In this document: positions 5,535 to 6,552 of the stretch, piece after piece
Numbering within the stretch: the first letter of the stretch is position 1
Layout: every line of letters starts with the position of its first letter
Assembly (NCBI RefSeq): GCF_938018145.1
Contig: NZ_CALIII010000185.1
Coordinates: 1 to 6,552, forward strand
Direction: 5' to 3'
DNA length: 6,552 nucleotides
Source of the DNA: an uncultured Campylobacter sp.
GTDB taxonomy: Bacteria > Campylobacterota > Campylobacteria > Campylobacterales > Campylobacteraceae
Program-made: the position numbers and the translations under genes
The notes under the pieces: model-generated
What the model was told of the DNA's origin: nothing
Databases searched by the model: none
What the model saw: only the letters and a program-made list of their open reading frames with translations

Positions 5535-6463
5535 ACGTAATTTTACGGCTTTGTATCGTGCTTTGCGTGTTATATGTCGCGGTTTTGGCGCTGCTTTATT
5601 TTTTTCAAGAGCGGCTGATATTTTTCCCGAGCAAGCTTGATCAAAACTATGATTTTAGCTTCGACCAGCCATTTGAGGAGATAAGACTGGACGCGGACGG
5701 CGCATGGATAAGCGGGCTTAAGTTTTTAGCGCAGAGTAGGGACGGCAGGCAAATTTACGGCGACGCGCATGATGTGAACGGCGAACGAAAAGCGAAAAAC
5801 GGCGCGGTGATATTTTTCCACGGTAATGCGGGCAATCTGCAAGGCTGGGGCAAGTATGCGCGGCATTTTACGGATTTGGGCTATGATTTTTATCTATTTG
5901 ACTACCGAGGCTACGGCAAGAGCGGCGGCGAGATAGGCTCGCAGGAGCAGCTTTACGCGGATGCGGACGCGATGATGCAGGCAGTTTTGCGGGAGTATGA
6001 CGCAGGCAAGGTTACGGCGGTCGGCTATTCTGTAGGTAGTGGGCTAGCGGCACGCGCGGCGCAGAAATACGGCGCTAAGCGGCTAGTTTTGATCGCGCCT
6101 TATTTTAGCCTAGAGGAGCTAGCGCGGGAGAAAATGCCGTTCGTGCCGAAATTTTTAATCAAATATAAAATCCCTACGTTTGAGTTCGTCGGCGGTTTTG
6201 GCGGGCCGGTGACGATATTTCACGGCGAGCATGACGAGCTAATCGGCGTGGATAACTCGCGCAGGCTATTTAAATTTCTAAAACCGGGAGATAAAATTTA
6301 CGAGCTAAACGCCGGGCACAACGATATCCTAGGCCTAAGCGAGCTTTGGGAAAAATTAGCGCAGAAGCTGGGCGAGTATCGCGGGGCTACGGCGGTAAAT
6401 TTGACGCGGCTAGCTTGGTCAAATTTGACGAAAACGGGCGTTAAAGCCCGCTTTGCCTCTTAA
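5531..6463 (+). CDS. Membrane-anchored alpha/beta hydrolase (BEM46/ABHD13-like)
   Basis: Serine hydrolase of 310 residues with an N-terminal hydrophobic anchor (about 5-24) and no signal-peptidase site that I can see, so the enzyme domain is probably held at the inner membrane. Family marks: HGNAGN (97-102, oxyanion loop), DYRGYGKS (124-131), nucleophile elbow GYSVG with S167, acid D235 in HGEHDELI, and H263 in NAGHND, which gives a complete catalytic triad. The substrate is unknown; esterase or thioesterase activity is possible. The ATG is preceded by AAAGG (5521-5525) with five-base spacing and overlaps the stop of the radical SAM gene. The last 25 or so residues (286-310) follow the end of the usual fold; they are encoded by repeated AAATTTGACG words and by a terminator-like hairpin, and are probably a non-functional tail. 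The stop codon overlaps that of a convergent gene. Confidence 0.88.
   Translation: MNVILRLCIVLCVLYVAVLALLYFFQERLIFFPSKLDQNYDFSFDQPFEEIRLDADGAWISGLKFLAQSRDGRQIYGDAHDVNGERKAKNGAVIFFHGNAGNLQGWGKYARHFTDLGYDFYLFDYRGYGKSGGEIGSQEQLYADADAMMQAVLREYDAGKVTAVGYSVGSGLAARAAQKYGAKRLVLIAPYFSLEELAREKMPFVPKFLIKYKIPTFEFVGGFGGPVTIFHGEHDELIGVDNSRRLFKFLKPGDKIYELNAGHNDILGLSELWEKLAQKLGEYRGATAVNLTRLAWSNLTKTGVKARFAS
6431..6450 (-). terminator. Probable terminator of the convergent right-hand gene
   Basis: Read on the minus strand, CGGGC (6450-6446) pairs with GCCCG (6439-6435) around TTTAAC and is followed directly by TTTT (6434-6431). The stem starts nine bases after the minus-strand stop codon. Plus-strand readout is also possible, since the stem is followed by CTTTGCCTCTT, so it may work in both directions. 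It lies wholly within the 3' end of the hydrolase coding sequence. Confidence 0.55.
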
Positions 6464-6552
6464 AAACAAAATCTATCGTCGGCTTTGTTTTGCTTGCGCA
6501 TAGCTTTAAATTTAGCCAAATTTTCATCATTCAGAAAATAATCTTTTTCTTT
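6460..6552 (-). CDS. 3' end of a convergent gene, product unknown (partial)
   Basis: On the minus strand, 30 sense codons run without a stop from the right edge to a TAA (plus-strand TTA at 6460-6462). The translated end is rich in charged residues: it begins KEKDYFLNDENLAKF, continues KAMRKQNKADD, and finishes RFCF. The composition looks like a soluble protein tail and not like translated AAATTT repeats, and a terminator-like hairpin follows at the right distance. No family can be recognised from this fragment. With only 30 codons, a chance open frame is possible. Confidence 0.55.
   Translation of the reverse strand, partial: KEKDYFLNDENLAKFKAMRKQNKADDRFCF

Noticed and set aside
5422..5640. 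Plus-strand 72-residue frame across the radical SAM-hydrolase junction
   Set aside because: It overlaps two well-supported genes in another frame and has no recognisable domain.

Overview
The window looks like chromosomal DNA from a Campylobacter species of the C. rectus/showae/curvus/concisus type. The reasons are the great abundance of AAATTT-containing words in and between genes, TAAAAT/TATACT-type -10 boxes without clear -35 boxes, A/G-rich ribosome binding sites, and tight gene packing. The genus is an inference from sequence style and protein families; no marker gene proves it.

Layout. Positions 1-494 hold no convincing gene. They carry several inverted repeats, including a composite hairpin at 183-279, and a probable terminator at 448-470 for the next gene. 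On the minus strand, 495-2084 encodes a YbiT-type ABC-F ATPase (ribosome-associated). It is divergent from a plus-strand pair at 2227-3399 and 3389-4450. These two genes overlap by 11 bases, and each encodes a six-helix membrane protein ending in a GGDEF diguanylate cyclase domain. After a 226-base gap with many palindromes and a probable promoter, a second plus-strand pair follows: an SPL-family radical SAM protein (4677-5534, ATG start preferred over an upstream TTG) and a membrane-anchored alpha/beta hydrolase (5531-6463), joined by an ATGA overlap. The right edge holds the last 30 codons of a convergent minus-strand gene (6460-6552). It shares a TTAA stop tetranucleotide with the hydrolase gene, and its terminator hairpin lies inside the hydrolase coding sequence.

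How the genes relate. The two cyclases look like an old tandem duplication with a shared sensor domain. Both have intact GGEEF active sites, but only the second has a canonical RxxD inhibitory site, so they may give two c-di-GMP outputs with different feedback. The radical SAM and hydrolase genes are coupled in translation, but nothing in the sequence shows a common pathway. The ABC-F gene is a separate housekeeping unit. No phage, insertion sequence, CRISPR array, tRNA or rRNA was seen. I found no clearly new multi-gene system; the cyclase pair and the convergent 3' junction are the most interesting parts.
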